A stretch of 64,000 nt of DNA from Mucilaginibacter_A sp041088075. GTDB taxonomy: Bacteria; Bacteroidota; Bacteroidia; Sphingobacteriales; Sphingobacteriaceae. The DNA is taken from NCBI RefSeq assembly GCF_041088075.1, contig NZ_JBGCVY010000044.1:1-64000 (forward strand), in the 5' to 3' direction. Each line of letters opens with the position of its first letter. The first letter of the stretch is position 1. The notes below the pieces were generated by a model. That model ran no database searches. It saw only the letters and a program-made list of their open reading frames with translations, and was not told where the DNA came from. The position numbers were made by a program, and so were the translations under genes. Below are positions 15,409 to 24,742 of the stretch, in pieces.

Positions 15409-15903
15409 TTACTTCTTTACAAACTTAAATGCGGCCGAGTTCATGCAATAACGTTTTCCGCCACGATCGGCCGGGCCGTCATCAAAAACGTGGCCTAAAT
15501 GGAAACCGGTACTTTTTTCGATCACTTCGTCGCGGTCCATGCCGTAACTGCTGTCGTGCACAATTTCAATTTTGCTTGGGTCAATCGGCTTTACAAAACT
15601 TGGCCAGCCCGTTCCTGATTCAAACTTATCATTGGAAGAAAACAAAGGTTCGCCGGTTGCCGCGCTTACATAAATGCCTTTTTGATGGTTGTTGTAGTAG
15701 GGGTTTTGAAAAGGCGGTTCCGTGCCTCTTTCAACCATAATTTCGTAGGCCGTTGGCGAAAGTTCTTTTTTCCATTCGGCATTGGTTTTTACGATTTTTC
15801 TTTTGGGCTGATTTGCTAAGGACTTATTTTGTCCATTTATATTTTGGCATCCGAAAAAACTAACCGATGCTGCCGTAATTGCAATTAATATCAAACGTTT
15901 CAT
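15409..15903 (-). CDS. msrB: Peptide-methionine (R)-S-oxide reductase, lipoprotein form
   Basis: The 164-residue protein has an N-terminal lipobox-like signal (MKRLILIAITAASVSFFGCQ). The MsrB core includes FESGTGWPSF, HLGHVFDDGP and the catalytic Cys in RYCMNSAAF. The zinc-binding CxxC pairs of some MsrBs are absent. It reduces methionine-R-sulfoxide in envelope proteins. The Met at 15903 is preferred over 15924 because it starts the signal peptide. Two repeat copies (15369 and a variant at 15394) lie after its stop. Confidence 0.9.
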   Translation of the reverse strand: MKRLILIAITAASVSFFGCQNINGQNKSLANQPKRKIVKTNAEWKKELSPTAYEIMVERGTEPPFQNPYYNNHQKGIYVSAATGEPLFSSNDKFESGTGWPSFVKPIDPSKIEIVHDSSYGMDRDEVIEKSTGFHLGHVFDDGPADRGGKRYCMNSAAFKFVKK

Positions 15904-15968
15904 GTTAGAATTAACGACATCCAAGTTAAAAAAGTTTGTAAAACCTGCGTCAATATAAGTTGTGGTTG

Positions 15969-16545
15969 TTTAAACTTTTTTTCTGGACTTGTTTTTGGGC
16001 TGATGCTTCTTTTACCCTATAAAAATTGGTGTTTGTACCCATATTGTACAAATTAAAAACCAGGCAATTCTAATTTTTAGGTGATAAAAGAAGCATGTCG
16101 TAAAATACAAAAGAACAAGTTTGTACAAGTTCGTTAGCGGCAACTTTGATACAATTCCAAATCTTCAATTCTAAGAAACTGTTTAAAAACGAATTGAATA
16201 TATATTTTCATTGCCGTTGGCTTTAGCCAACGGAACAATAGCGGGCGTTAAAGGGCTTTAGCCAAAAACGATCATCTTAATTCGGCTAAAGCCTTCTTTC
16301 TAATTTATACAACCGTCCCGTCAACGGGACGGCAATGAATTTCTTCCATAATATATTCTTGAAATCAAATTTAAACAGTGAACTTGTTTAAACTCATTCT
16401 GTTGTGCTTTAGACCATGCTTCTTTTACCCTATAAAAAATGGTGGGCAATTTGATTTGATTTGTTAAGGCCAATGCAGGCACCAATTTTTATAGGGTAAA
16501 AGAAGCATCAGCCCAAAAAAATAGGGCCGGAAAAAAAGTTTAAAC
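15969..16545. repeat. Composite repeat island with two paired-12-mer elements
   Basis: The outer arms are GTTTAAACTTTTTTTCTGGA... at 15969 and its imperfect inverse ...CCGGAAAAAAAGTTTAAAC ending at 16545. Inside are two hairpin elements: 16003-16096 and 16416-16508, both bounded by ATGCTTCTTTTA and TAAAAGAAGCAT. Between them (16198-16338) is a different family with CCGTTGGCTTTAGCCAACGG, two more GGCTTTAGCC/GGCTAAAGCC arms and CCGTCCCGTCAACGGGACGG. The island fills the gap from msrB to the ArsR promoter; no gene is seen in it. Confidence 0.85.
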
Positions 16546-16587
16546 AGCTTCAGTTTCTAAAATAATTTTCGTTCAAACAAAAATAAA

Positions 16588-16635
16588 TTTGCGAAACCAA
16601 ATAGTTGCACATATATTTGCAACCAATCGGTTTCA
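16588..16635 (+). promoter_or_regulatory. ArsR promoter with overlapping dyad operator
   Basis: TTTG (16588-16591), a 20-nt spacer and TATATTTG (16612-16619) are a near-perfect Bacteroidetes promoter for the ATG at 16654. A dyad spans it: GAAACC...GTTGCA (16593-16609) and TGCAAC...GGTTTC (16618-16634), 8 nt apart. The placement over the -7 box suggests autorepression by the ArsR-family product. Confidence 0.7.
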
Positions 16636-16653
16636 CAAGCAAAATCAAACATT

Positions 16654-16974
16654 ATGAGACGGGATATTTTTCAGGCAATAGCCGACCCAACAAGGCGGGC
16701 AATTATTGCCTTGATTGCTTTGCAGGCGATGACACCAAACGCCATTGCCGACAACTTTAACACTACCCGGCAATCTGTTTCAAAACATTTGCGCATACTT
16801 ACCGAATGCGAATTGGTGAAACAGGAACAACAAGGCAGGGAAATTTACTATTCACTTGAAATTGAAAAAATGAAAGAGGTGGATCATTGGCTTAACCAAT
16901 TCAGGAAAATTTGGGAAACCCGGTTCAACCAACTTGACCAAGTATTATCAACAATTAAAAAACAGGAAAAATGA
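16654..16974 (+). CDS. ArsR/SmtB-family winged-helix regulator
   Basis: The 106-residue protein (RRDIFQAIADPTRRAIIALIA, then NFNTTRQSVSKHLRILTECELV with the recognition helix and EQQGREIYYSLE wing) lacks the CxC metal site of SmtB/ArsR, as in the SRPBCC-linked ArsR group. It overlaps the next gene (ATGA), the usual ArsR-SRPBCC arrangement, and probably represses this operon through the dyad upstream. Confidence 0.9.
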   Translation: MRRDIFQAIADPTRRAIIALIALQAMTPNAIADNFNTTRQSVSKHLRILTECELVKQEQQGREIYYSLEIEKMKEVDHWLNQFRKIWETRFNQLDQVLSTIKKQEK

Positions 16975-17501
16975 AAAACGAAGAGAAATCCCGCGAGGCG
17001 GGAAAAAACAATCTGCAATTTGATTTTACCGTTGACAAAACAACAAAAACGGTATTTGTAAACAGGGAATTTGCTGCCGGACTTTCTTTGGTTTGGGATG
17101 CTTTTACCAAACAGGAAATCCTTGACCAATGGTGGGCGCCTAAACCCTGGCTGTCAAAAACAAAGTTTATGGATTTTAAAGTTGGCGGAAAAAGGTTTTA
17201 TGCCATGGTAAGCCCGGAAGGACAAGAACATTGGTCAATCCAGGAATTTACTTCCATTAACCCGACAACCAATTTCAAAATGTTGAATGCTTTTGCCGAC
17301 AAAGATGAAAACCCCGAATTGCCAAGTTCTGAATGGGATTTGAATTTCAGTGAGCAAAACGGAACCACAAAAGTGAGTATTACGATTTATAACGAATCCC
17401 TTGACCGCATGGAGAAGATGATTGAAATGGGCTTCCAGGGAGGGTTTACCATGATCCTGAACTATTTGGAAACCCTGTTGCCAACTTTACAACAACAATA
17501 G
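16971..17501 (+). CDS. SRPBCC (AHSA1-like) domain protein
   Basis: The 176-residue protein has the AHSA1/START-like pattern VNREFAAGLSLVWDAFTKQEILDQWWAPKPW and a C-terminal helix EMGFQGGFTMILNYLETLL. The fold binds hydrophobic ligands in a cavity. The ligand here is unknown. It is translationally coupled to the ArsR gene, suggesting regulation by and perhaps sensing with it. Confidence 0.85.
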   Translation: MKNEEKSREAGKNNLQFDFTVDKTTKTVFVNREFAAGLSLVWDAFTKQEILDQWWAPKPWLSKTKFMDFKVGGKRFYAMVSPEGQEHWSIQEFTSINPTTNFKMLNAFADKDENPELPSSEWDLNFSEQNGTTKVSITIYNESLDRMEKMIEMGFQGGFTMILNYLETLLPTLQQQ

Positions 17502-17651
17502 AAAAAACTGCTAACATTGGTTTGGCAAAATGAAGGATTTGTATTGAACATTTAAACTTTGGATTCCTGCATTTTGTCAAACCAAAAAACGCAAACCGGT
17601 AAAACTTATATCCGGCAATCAGCGTAAATCTTAACTCAAACAAAAAGCAGC

Positions 17652-18206
17652 ATGTCAATTTATCAAAAATTAAGTTTGCTTGAGATTAGGATGATTTCCT
17701 GGAAAATCAAAAACGGCATCAAAGTATTGCGCATTGCTTTAGGCATAATTTTCTTTTGGTTTGGCGTGCTTAAATTTTTCCATGGTTTAAGTCCGGCAGA
17801 AGTTTTGGCATCGCGTACCATCGGAAAGCTTACTTTCGGCTTTATTCAAGGCAACGTTTCGGTTTACATTTTAGCAAGCTGGGAAACGTTGATTGGCATT
17901 GGTTTGCTCACAGGCTTTTTGCTTGATTTTACTTTGTTGTTGTTATACTTTCAAATGGCCGGGACTTTTTTACCGATGCTGTTTTTTCCGCATGAGATTT
18001 TTGCACATTCCATTTTTGTGCCAACCATGGAAGGGCAATATATTATTAAAAATTTGGTGTTGATCAGTGCCGGAATTGTGATCGGATCAACCATAAAAGG
18101 TGCCGGAATGATTGCCGGGCCGGAAGCAGAAAGCCTGGCAAAAAAATACAATTCCAGGTTTTTTAACAAGCAGGAAACCGGTACAATTATTCCAAGTAAA
18201 ATCTAA
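17652..18206 (+). CDS. DoxX-like integral membrane protein
   Basis: The 184-residue protein has four predicted membrane segments (about residues 30-48, 72-97, 100-120 and 135-155) with ALGIIFFWFGVLKFFHGLSPAE, typical of DoxX/DoxD-like proteins. The function is unclear; relatives associate with redox or detoxification systems. It follows the ArsR-SRPBCC pair after 150 nt, in the same orientation, and may belong to the same transcript. Confidence 0.7.
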   Translation: MSIYQKLSLLEIRMISWKIKNGIKVLRIALGIIFFWFGVLKFFHGLSPAEVLASRTIGKLTFGFIQGNVSVYILASWETLIGIGLLTGFLLDFTLLLLYFQMAGTFLPMLFFPHEIFAHSIFVPTMEGQYIIKNLVLISAGIVIGSTIKGAGMIAGPEAESLAKKYNSRFFNKQETGTIIPSKI

Positions 18207-18207
18207 A

Positions 18208-18798
18208 TTAATCCGTCAACAAGTCAACACAATTTGCGCGCAACAATTTTAAACGCTTGTCTAAACCAGCCAAACCGTTTTTGTCGTTTAGTTTTTGGTA
18301 CAAACCTTTGATCAAATCCAAAGTTGCATCGTCGTGGTCGCAAGCTTCGGCTTTTTCCAAATGCGGCAATGCTGTTTTTAGAACCTTAAAATACTGGGCC
18401 TCATACTTTTGATGTTCGTTTGCATTGTTTTTGGCCTGGTTTATTTTCTCAATCAAATTATTAGTCGGTAACAAATACAAGTAGCCCAAAGCCCGGTGCG
18501 AAATGTAAAAGTCTGGCACCGCTTGCAAAACTTTTTCATTGTAGATAATTGCTTTTTCGGGCTGGTTTTGGTCTTCATACAATTTGGCCAGCCTCCTGTA
18601 AAAGCTGGTTTGTGCTTTAATTGGAAGTTTTTCCAGACTGTGCAAAATGCTGTCGGCTTTTAAAAAGGCTTTCGCGTTTTCATTTTTGGATTGCGCCTCG
18701 TTAAAATCAAGGTACAAATTGTACACTTTGCTGTTGTATTGCGCCCGGGCCAAAGCAGAACAAACCATCAGCAGGAAAATAAATACTGTTTTTATCAT
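18208..18798 (-). CDS. Secreted TPR-like protein
   Basis: The 196-residue protein has a signal peptide (MIKTVFIFLLMVCSALARAQ). The helical repeats include SFYRRLAKLYEDQNQPEKAIIYNEKVLQAVPDFYISHRALGYLYLL, typical of tetratricopeptide units. It probably acts as a periplasmic protein-interaction scaffold; partners are unknown. It converges with the DoxX-like gene with a 1-nt gap. Confidence 0.75.
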   Translation of the reverse strand: MIKTVFIFLLMVCSALARAQYNSKVYNLYLDFNEAQSKNENAKAFLKADSILHSLEKLPIKAQTSFYRRLAKLYEDQNQPEKAIIYNEKVLQAVPDFYISHRALGYLYLLPTNNLIEKINQAKNNANEHQKYEAQYFKVLKTALPHLEKAEACDHDDATLDLIKGLYQKLNDKNGLAGLDKRLKLLRANCVDLLTD

Positions 18799-18943
18799 GG
18801 TAAAATTTGAACGGTTAATTTAAACTTTAAAAACCAATTTAAAGAAATTTAAGCGATGCTTCTTTTATGGCATAAAATTTAGGCAGGCTGTTAAAAAGAA
18901 ATATATTCGTGGCTTGTTGTTTTCCAAATCAAAGCCTTTTAAA

Positions 18944-21151
18944 ATGAAGAAAAACTTTTTCGCCATAGCAGCGATTGCCGTTTTGTCCCTGTTTCTGCTT
19001 CCTTCCTGGTCGGTAAAAAAGCATTTTCAATATCCGTTCCAAAATCCAGATTTACCCATCGAAACACGCGTAAACGATTTGGTTTCACAATTAACTTTGG
19101 AAGAAAAAGTTTACCAAATGCTAAATGCGGCACCAGCAATCCCGCGCCTACAGGTTCCGGCTTACAACTGGTGGAACGAATGTTTGCACGGTGTAGCGCG
19201 AACGCCTTTTAAAACAACCGTTTATCCGCAGGCAATTGCGATGGCCGCTACTTTTGACACCAATTCTTTGCACCAAATGGCCGATTTTACAGCCGAAGAA
19301 GGCCGGGCAATCAACAATGAAAGTACACGGACAGGAAATACAGGGATTTATTTGGGATTAACTTATTGGACGCCCAACATCAATATTTTTCGTGATCCGC
19401 GCTGGGGAAGAGGACAGGAAACTTACGGAGAAGACCCGTACTTAACAGGAACGCTGGGAAAAGCATTTGTTTCCGGGTTGCAAGGCAACGATCCGAAGTA
19501 TTTAAAAGCGGCCGCTTGTGCCAAACATTACGCCATACACAGCGGCCCGGAACCATCCAGGCATGAGTTTGATGTAAACGTAAGCGACCACGATTTGTGG
19601 GACACTTATTTGCCGGCTTTCCGCGAATTGGTGGTGAATGCAAAAGTAGCCGGCGTAATGTGCGCTTACAACGCTTTTAAAGGCCAGCCTTGCTGTGGCA
19701 GCGATATGTTGATGAACAATATTTTGCGCAACGAATGGAACTTTAAAGGTTATGTAACTTCGGATTGCGGTGCGATTGACGATTTTTACGAACATCATAA
19801 AACAAGTGCTGATGCAGAAAACGCTGCCACAGATGCTGTTCTTCACGGAACGGATGTAGAATGCGGAAACGTAACTTACAAATCATTGATCAAAGCAGTG
19901 CAGGATGGCAAACTAACAGAAGAGCAGATCAACATTTCTTTAAAAAGGTTGTTTACCATCCGTTTTCGTTTGGGTTTGTTTGACCCGAAGGAACAAGTGC
20001 AATTTGCACAAATTCCGTTGAGCGTTTTGGAAAGCCCGGAACACCAGGAACACGCTTTAAAAATGGCGCATCAGTCCATCGTGTTGCTGAAGAACGAAAA
20101 GCAAACGCTTCCGCTAAGCAAAAAACTGAGAAAGATTGCGGTTTTAGGCCCGAATGCCGATGATTCCATTACTGTTTTAGGGAATTATAACGGACATCCT
20201 TCCAAACTAAGCACACCTTTACAAGCAATCAAAGAAAAGCTGGGCAGCGGAACGGAAGTGTTTTATGATAAAGCAGTTGATTTTACATCAGCTTTAGCGG
20301 GAAAGCAAGACTTAAAAGCCATTGCCGATGAGGTGAAAGATGCAGATGCCATTATTTTTGTAGGCGGGATTTCGCCAAAGCTGGAAGGCGAGGAAATGAA
20401 GGTGAACCAGCCGGGCTTTAACGGCGGCGACCGCACGTCCATCGCATTACCGGAAGTGCAAACCAACCTGTTGAAATGGTTAAAAACAACAGACAAACCC
20501 GTGGTTTTTGTGATGATGACGGGCAGTGCGCTGGCTATTCCATGGGAAGCTGAAAATATCCCGGCGATTGTAAATGCCTGGTATGGCGGGCAAGCATCCG
20601 GAACAGCACTGGCCGATGTTTTATTTGGCGATTATAATCCGGCTGGCCGTTTGCCGGTTACCTTTTACAAAAGCGATGAGGACTTGCCTTCGTTTACAGA
20701 TTATTCGATGAACAACCGCACTTACCGCTATTTTAAAGGCCAGCCTTTGTATGCTTTTGGTTACGGCTTGAGCTACACCACGTTTAAATACAGCGAGTTG
20801 CAAGTGCCGTATCAAATCCCTGTCGGTAAAAATACTATCGTTAGCGTAAAAGTAACCAACACGGGGAAAATGGATGGGGAAGAAGTGGTGCAGCTTTATT
20901 TGTCCCATTTAAAATCTACAACCGATGCACCCATACGGGCATTAAAAGGCTTTAAGCGGATATTTTTAAAAGCCGGGGAAAGCAAAAACGTCAGCTTTAC
21001 TTTAACGATTCCCGATTTATCATTGGTGGACGAACAAGGCACGTTAAAAGAATTGCCGGGCAGTGTGTTAGTCAGTATTGGCGGAAGCCAGCCGGATGCA
21101 AAAACGCAGGTGAGTAAAAAGACGGTTGGGAGGGTGATGCGGGTGATATGA
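18944..21151 (+). CDS. Glycoside hydrolase family 3, beta-xylosidase/glucosidase-like
   Basis: The 735-residue secreted enzyme has a signal sequence (MKKNFFAIAAIAVLSLFLLPSW). YNWWNECLHGVAR, DPRWGRGQETYGEDPYLTG, AKHYAIHSGPE and VTSDCGAIDDF (nucleophile near D274) mark the GH3 catalytic barrel. The alpha/beta sandwich (AVLGPNADD, GEEMKVNQPGFNGGDR) and a C-terminal FN3-like domain follow. The N-terminal signature matches the GH3 group with xylan beta-xylosidases, so it probably releases pentose or glucose from plant oligosaccharides in the periplasm. The frame opens at TTG 18914, but the ATG at 18944 begins the signal peptide. Confidence 0.92.
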   Translation: MKKNFFAIAAIAVLSLFLLPSWSVKKHFQYPFQNPDLPIETRVNDLVSQLTLEEKVYQMLNAAPAIPRLQVPAYNWWNECLHGVARTPFKTTVYPQAIAMAATFDTNSLHQMADFTAEEGRAINNESTRTGNTGIYLGLTYWTPNINIFRDPRWGRGQETYGEDPYLTGTLGKAFVSGLQGNDPKYLKAAACAKHYAIHSGPEPSRHEFDVNVSDHDLWDTYLPAFRELVVNAKVAGVMCAYNAFKGQPCCGSDMLMNNILRNEWNFKGYVTSDCGAIDDFYEHHKTSADAENAATDAVLHGTDVECGNVTYKSLIKAVQDGKLTEEQINISLKRLFTIRFRLGLFDPKEQVQFAQIPLSVLESPEHQEHALKMAHQSIVLLKNEKQTLPLSKKLRKIAVLGPNADDSITVLGNYNGHPSKLSTPLQAIKEKLGSGTEVFYDKAVDFTSALAGKQDLKAIADEVKDADAIIFVGGISPKLEGEEMKVNQPGFNGGDRTSIALPEVQTNLLKWLKTTDKPVVFVMMTGSALAIPWEAENIPAIVNAWYGGQASGTALADVLFGDYNPAGRLPVTFYKSDEDLPSFTDYSMNNRTYRYFKGQPLYAFGYGLSYTTFKYSELQVPYQIPVGKNTIVSVKVTNTGKMDGEEVVQLYLSHLKSTTDAPIRALKGFKRIFLKAGESKNVSFTLTIPDLSLVDEQGTLKELPGSVLVSIGGSQPDAKTQVSKKTVGRVMRVI

Positions 21152-21184
21152 GGGAATTTAAATTATCGGAATTATAAATTGTTT

Positions 21185-21230
21185 AAATTGATGTGCTAAA
21201 AGAAGCATGCTTCTTTTAGCACATCAATTT
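21185..21230. repeat. Perfect 46-bp palindrome of two head-to-head 12-mers
   Basis: AAATTGATGTGC, TAAAAGAAGCATGC and its exact complement meet at a GCATGC centre, with 20-nt arms on each side. It lies 34 nt after the GH3 stop. No loop mismatch is seen, so it would extrude as a cruciform or act as a terminator-like hairpin. Confidence 0.95.
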
Positions 21231-21557
21231 GTATTAATTATAATCACAAACCACGTTACATTTAAAGTTGATAAAAATTTGATTAGATGTAATTAGATTT
21301 ATGTAAAAGTTTTACGTAATACTTAAAGTATAAAAAAACGCTTTTCAACCAGTAGCATCAAGGTTACAGAAATACCTTCGTTTTTTTGTAATAGCGGAAT
21401 TGTAACTTTTAAGCAAACCAAGGCGTAATGATATTAAAACCATGTCCATTATATCTGTGTAAGCAAGCAGAGTTTGAAGATTGTTAAAAGCCATTTCTAT
21501 CAGCTTATTTAGTACAAAAGAGAAGTACGCATTCCGTATTATAAGTTTTCAGACAAT
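21231..21557. other. AT-rich non-coding stretch
   Basis: No open frame with coding character was found on either strand. A segment CTTCGTTTTTTTGTAATAGC (about 21377-21396) recurs as CTTCGTTTTTCTGTAATAGC near 24858, on the far side of the aldo/keto reductase genes. This could be a boundary repeat or coincidence. Confidence 0.4.
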
Positions 21558-21589
21558 ACAAAAAAGCGCACATAAGTGCGCTTTTTTGT
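21558..21589. terminator. Bidirectional rho-independent terminator
   Basis: A perfect 14-bp stem (ACAAAAAAGCGCAC / GTGCGCTTTTTTGT) has a 4-nt loop, with A and T runs on either side. It could end transcripts from the aldo/keto reductase gene, about 160 nt beyond its stop, or an unrecognised + transcript. Confidence 0.75.
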
Positions 21590-21751
21590 AGTTATTGACG
21601 GTATTAACCCTTATTAAGATGCTTGTTGGTTCAAACTAAACTTTTTTGTAATTAATTCAATAATTTGAGTGTACAAATAAACTTTCACGATAGAAAAACT
21701 ACAATGAAGTTTGCGAAGTTTTATTACTTACTTGCTATTTTCAAACGTCTT

Positions 21752-22585
21752 TTAAACATGATAAATTAGTCCACTACCTTTATCTAAAGATTTGATAGTT
21801 GTCATATCACCGGAAGACAACTCAAAGTCAAATACATTGAAATTTTCATTTATCCTTTTCAAATTTGCTGATTTCGGAATAACCACGACTTCTTTTTGAA
21901 TTAACCATCGCAAGACCACTTGGGCAATGCTCTTATTATATTTGCTTGAAAGCACTTTTAAAAGTTCATTATTAAAAAGACTGTTTTTACCCTGAGCAAA
22001 GGGTGCCCATGACTCCAACTGGATGCCTTGAGATTTTAAAGCTTTCTGCATTTCTGTTTTTTGGGAAAATGGATGTGTCTCCACTTGATTGACTGCTGGT
22101 ATCACACTATGCTGCTTAAGTAAATTCTGAATCTGATTCATATTGAAATTACTTACACCTATAGCCCTTACTTTACCTTCTTTATATAATTCTTCCATTG
22201 CTGTCCAGGAGGAGTTTATGTCTCCCTGCGGGAGATGAACCAAGTATAGATCAATATAGTCAAGATCCAGTTTTTTTAGCGATGCTTCAAAGGCTCGCTT
22301 TGCTTTTTCATACCCGAGATTCACTGGCAAAAATTTTGTGGTCACAAAGATTTCTTCTCGTTTGACATTACTTTTTTTAATCGCTCTGCCCACCGATTCC
22401 TCATTATAGTATGCCGCAGCTGTGTCGATCAGTCTGTAGCCAATATTTAACGCATTTAGCACAGACTGTTCACATTCTAAACCATCTCGAAGCAAGTAAG
22501 TACCAAAACCAAGCAGCGGCATTTTTATGCCGTTATTTAATGTTATGTTCATCACTTTATAGCTATCTGTATGCTGTTTTTCCAT
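21752..22585 (-). CDS. Aldo/keto reductase (AKR5-like)
   Basis: The 277-residue TIM-barrel NADPH reductase has MPLLGFGTYLL, YRLIDTAAAYYNEESVGRAI (catalytic Asp and Tyr), DLYLVHLPQG, GVSNFN and PKSANLKRI for cofactor binding. It resembles 2,5-diketo-gluconate reductase types, so it reduces a carbonyl compound of unknown identity. A Met at 22552 is an alternative start. Base composition is more AT-rich than neighbouring genes. Confidence 0.9.
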   Translation of the reverse strand: MEKQHTDSYKVMNITLNNGIKMPLLGFGTYLLRDGLECEQSVLNALNIGYRLIDTAAAYYNEESVGRAIKKSNVKREEIFVTTKFLPVNLGYEKAKRAFEASLKKLDLDYIDLYLVHLPQGDINSSWTAMEELYKEGKVRAIGVSNFNMNQIQNLLKQHSVIPAVNQVETHPFSQKTEMQKALKSQGIQLESWAPFAQGKNSLFNNELLKVLSSKYNKSIAQVVLRWLIQKEVVVIPKSANLKRINENFNVFDFELSSGDMTTIKSLDKGSGLIYHV

Positions 22586-22687
22586 AAATTTTTAATAACT
22601 TGATTGGGTTGAAGATTTCAATTCCGGTTGCGGCAATCCATAGAATTAAAGGACATAGGAGGACGTATCATCGGGAGTATGGCTTGC

Positions 22688-23671
22688 TTACTTGCCTTGA
22701 CGGTCTGCCAAGCTTGCGGGGTAGCGTTCTCCCTGAAGGCTGATGTTGTCCAAAGCCTTATTGATAGTGGCTAAATCATGATCGCTTAAGGTGATGTTTG
22801 CACCGCCTATATTTTCTGCTAAGCGAGTCATTTTTGTTGTTCCCGGAATCGGCGCAATCCATGGTTTTTGCGCCAGCAGCCATGCCAATGCAATCTGCGC
22901 TGGCGTTGCATTATGTTCTCCCGCAATCGTTGTTACAAGGTCAACAATGGCTTGATTCGCTTCACGGTTTTCTTTGGTAAAACGGGGAATGAAATTTCTG
23001 CCATCGGTCTTGTCAAATTCAGTGTCCGCATTTATCTTACCCGTTAAAAATCCTCTGCCCAACGGGCTAAACGGAACGAAACCGATACTCAATTCTTCAA
23101 GCAATGGAATGATTTCTTTTTCAGGTTCGCGCCAGAACATGGAGTACTCGCTTTGCAGGGCTGCCAAGGGTTGTACGGCGTATGCTCTGCGTATACTTTG
23201 CACGCTGGCTTCACTCATACCGAAATGTTTTACTTTGCCTTCGGCAATCAAATCTTTTACGGTTCCGGCAACGTCTTCAATAGGCACATTTGGGTCAACG
23301 CGGTGTTGATAAAACAAGTCGATATAATCGGTTTGCATATACCGGAGCGAGTTTTCCGCCACCTGCCTAATGCGTTCCGGGCGACTATCTAAACCATCTG
23401 TATGTTTGCCGTTTGTAAAGCCAAACTTGGTAGCGATGATTACCTTATCACGTACATCGTGCAATGCTTTTCCTACCAATTGTTCATTGGCGCCTTGTCC
23501 ATACGCTTCTGCTGTATCAAAGAAAGTAATGCCCGATTCATAAGCTTTTTGAATGAGTGCAATGGCATCTTTTTCGTCCGTTGCCGGACCATAACCATGG
23601 CTTAATCCCATGCAGCCCAAACCAAGTCCGGACACTTCTAATCCGCTAGTTCCTAATTGTCGTGTTTTCAT
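22688..23671 (-). CDS. Aldo/keto reductase (AKR11/13-like)
   Basis: The 327-residue enzyme starts MKTRQLGTSGLEVSGLGLGCMGLSHGYG, with FFDTAEAYGQGANEQLVGKAL (Asp/Tyr site), DLFYQHRVDP, FGMSEAS and IPGTTKMTRLAENI. It is the type frequently annotated as a general stress or pyridoxal/aldehyde reductase. It diverges from an AraC-type regulator gene, which likely controls it. Confidence 0.92.
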   Translation of the reverse strand: MKTRQLGTSGLEVSGLGLGCMGLSHGYGPATDEKDAIALIQKAYESGITFFDTAEAYGQGANEQLVGKALHDVRDKVIIATKFGFTNGKHTDGLDSRPERIRQVAENSLRYMQTDYIDLFYQHRVDPNVPIEDVAGTVKDLIAEGKVKHFGMSEASVQSIRRAYAVQPLAALQSEYSMFWREPEKEIIPLLEELSIGFVPFSPLGRGFLTGKINADTEFDKTDGRNFIPRFTKENREANQAIVDLVTTIAGEHNATPAQIALAWLLAQKPWIAPIPGTTKMTRLAENIGGANITLSDHDLATINKALDNISLQGERYPASLADRQGK

Positions 23672-23802
23672 TTTTTATATTTTATGCTGCAAAATTGTGA
23701 AGAAAGGGCGAGCCCTCTTGTATACAGATTACGGGTTCTCCTACCAATATTACTGATTGGGAGGGCCGGTATCAAAAGCGCTTGCCGGAACCTGTAATTT
23801 TG

Positions 23803-23834
23803 TAGCGATAAAAGAATTGTAGTTTTATAGCGAT
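23803..23834 (+). promoter_or_regulatory. Direct repeat TAGCGAT upstream of AraC gene
   Basis: TAGCGAT at 23803-23809 and 23828-23834 (25 nt apart, each in a similar context of T-rich then TAGCGATnAAAA) lie between the divergent AKR and AraC genes. Tandem half sites at two helical turns suit AraC-family binding. The role is inferred. Confidence 0.5.
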
Positions 23835-23845
23835 TAAAAAAAGGT

Positions 23846-24742
23846 ATGGAAGAGATCGTAAAAATTAGCAGCATCGCGCAATACAATACCATGCGGGGCG
23901 TAACAACCAAACATCCTCTGGTTGCGGTGATTGACCTCTCGAAAGCGCAACCGGTGCCTGCCAAGTCATTCAACCTTGGTTTGTATGCGGTAGGTCTGAA
24001 AGAACAGAACAGTGGCCAATTGCGCTATGGAAGAAGGCACTATGACTACCAGGACGGAAGTCTGGTATTTGTAGCGCCCGGACAGGTGATAGGTGTGCAA
24101 CCCGGTCTTGAACTGTTTGCCCCGAAAGGCTGGTTATTGCTCTTTCATCCCGAGCTGATAAACGGTACTCCGTTAGGCAAACACATTCAGGATTATTCTT
24201 TTTTTTCGTATGATGTAAATGAAGCACTTCACTTGTCGGATAAAGAGAAAAGTATTGTGATTGATTGCTTCTCAAACATCGAGTATGAACTCGATCAAAA
24301 TATAGACAAGCACAGCAAAGGACTGATTGCATCCAACATCGAGTTGCTGCTGGGTTACTGCGTTCGTTTTTACGACCGCCAGTTCATTACGCGCGACAAT
24401 GCAAACAAAGGAACCCTGGAACGGTTTGAATACTTGTTGAAAGGCTATTTTTCATCCGATAAACCGCAGAGTGAAGGCTTGCCTTCCGTAGCTTATTGCG
24501 CCAAAGCCCTACATTTATCACCCAACTATTTTGGTGACTTGGTGAAGAAGGAAACCGGCAGATCTGCTCAGGAATACATTCAGTCAAAAGTGATAGATGT
24601 GGCAAAGGAGAGACTGTTTGACATTAATAAATCTGTAAGTGAAATAGCCTATGAATTGGGCTTTAAATACTCGCAGCATTTTACAAGGTTATTCAAACAG
24701 CGCATGGGTTATACACCGCAGGAGTACCGGCTGCTGAATTAA
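23846..24742 (+). CDS. AraC-family transcriptional regulator
   Basis: The 298-residue protein has an N-terminal cupin-like sensor region (residues 1-170, with YDYQDGSLVFVAPGQVI) and a C-terminal double HTH (AYCAKALHLSPNYFGDLVKKETG and VSEIAYELGFKYSQHFTRLFKQRMGYTPQEYR). It is divergently arranged with the aldo/keto reductase at 22688, a common pairing for carbonyl-stress or sugar-responsive control. Confidence 0.92.
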   Translation: MEEIVKISSIAQYNTMRGVTTKHPLVAVIDLSKAQPVPAKSFNLGLYAVGLKEQNSGQLRYGRRHYDYQDGSLVFVAPGQVIGVQPGLELFAPKGWLLLFHPELINGTPLGKHIQDYSFFSYDVNEALHLSDKEKSIVIDCFSNIEYELDQNIDKHSKGLIASNIELLLGYCVRFYDRQFITRDNANKGTLERFEYLLKGYFSSDKPQSEGLPSVAYCAKALHLSPNYFGDLVKKETGRSAQEYIQSKVIDVAKERLFDINKSVSEIAYELGFKYSQHFTRLFKQRMGYTPQEYRLLN

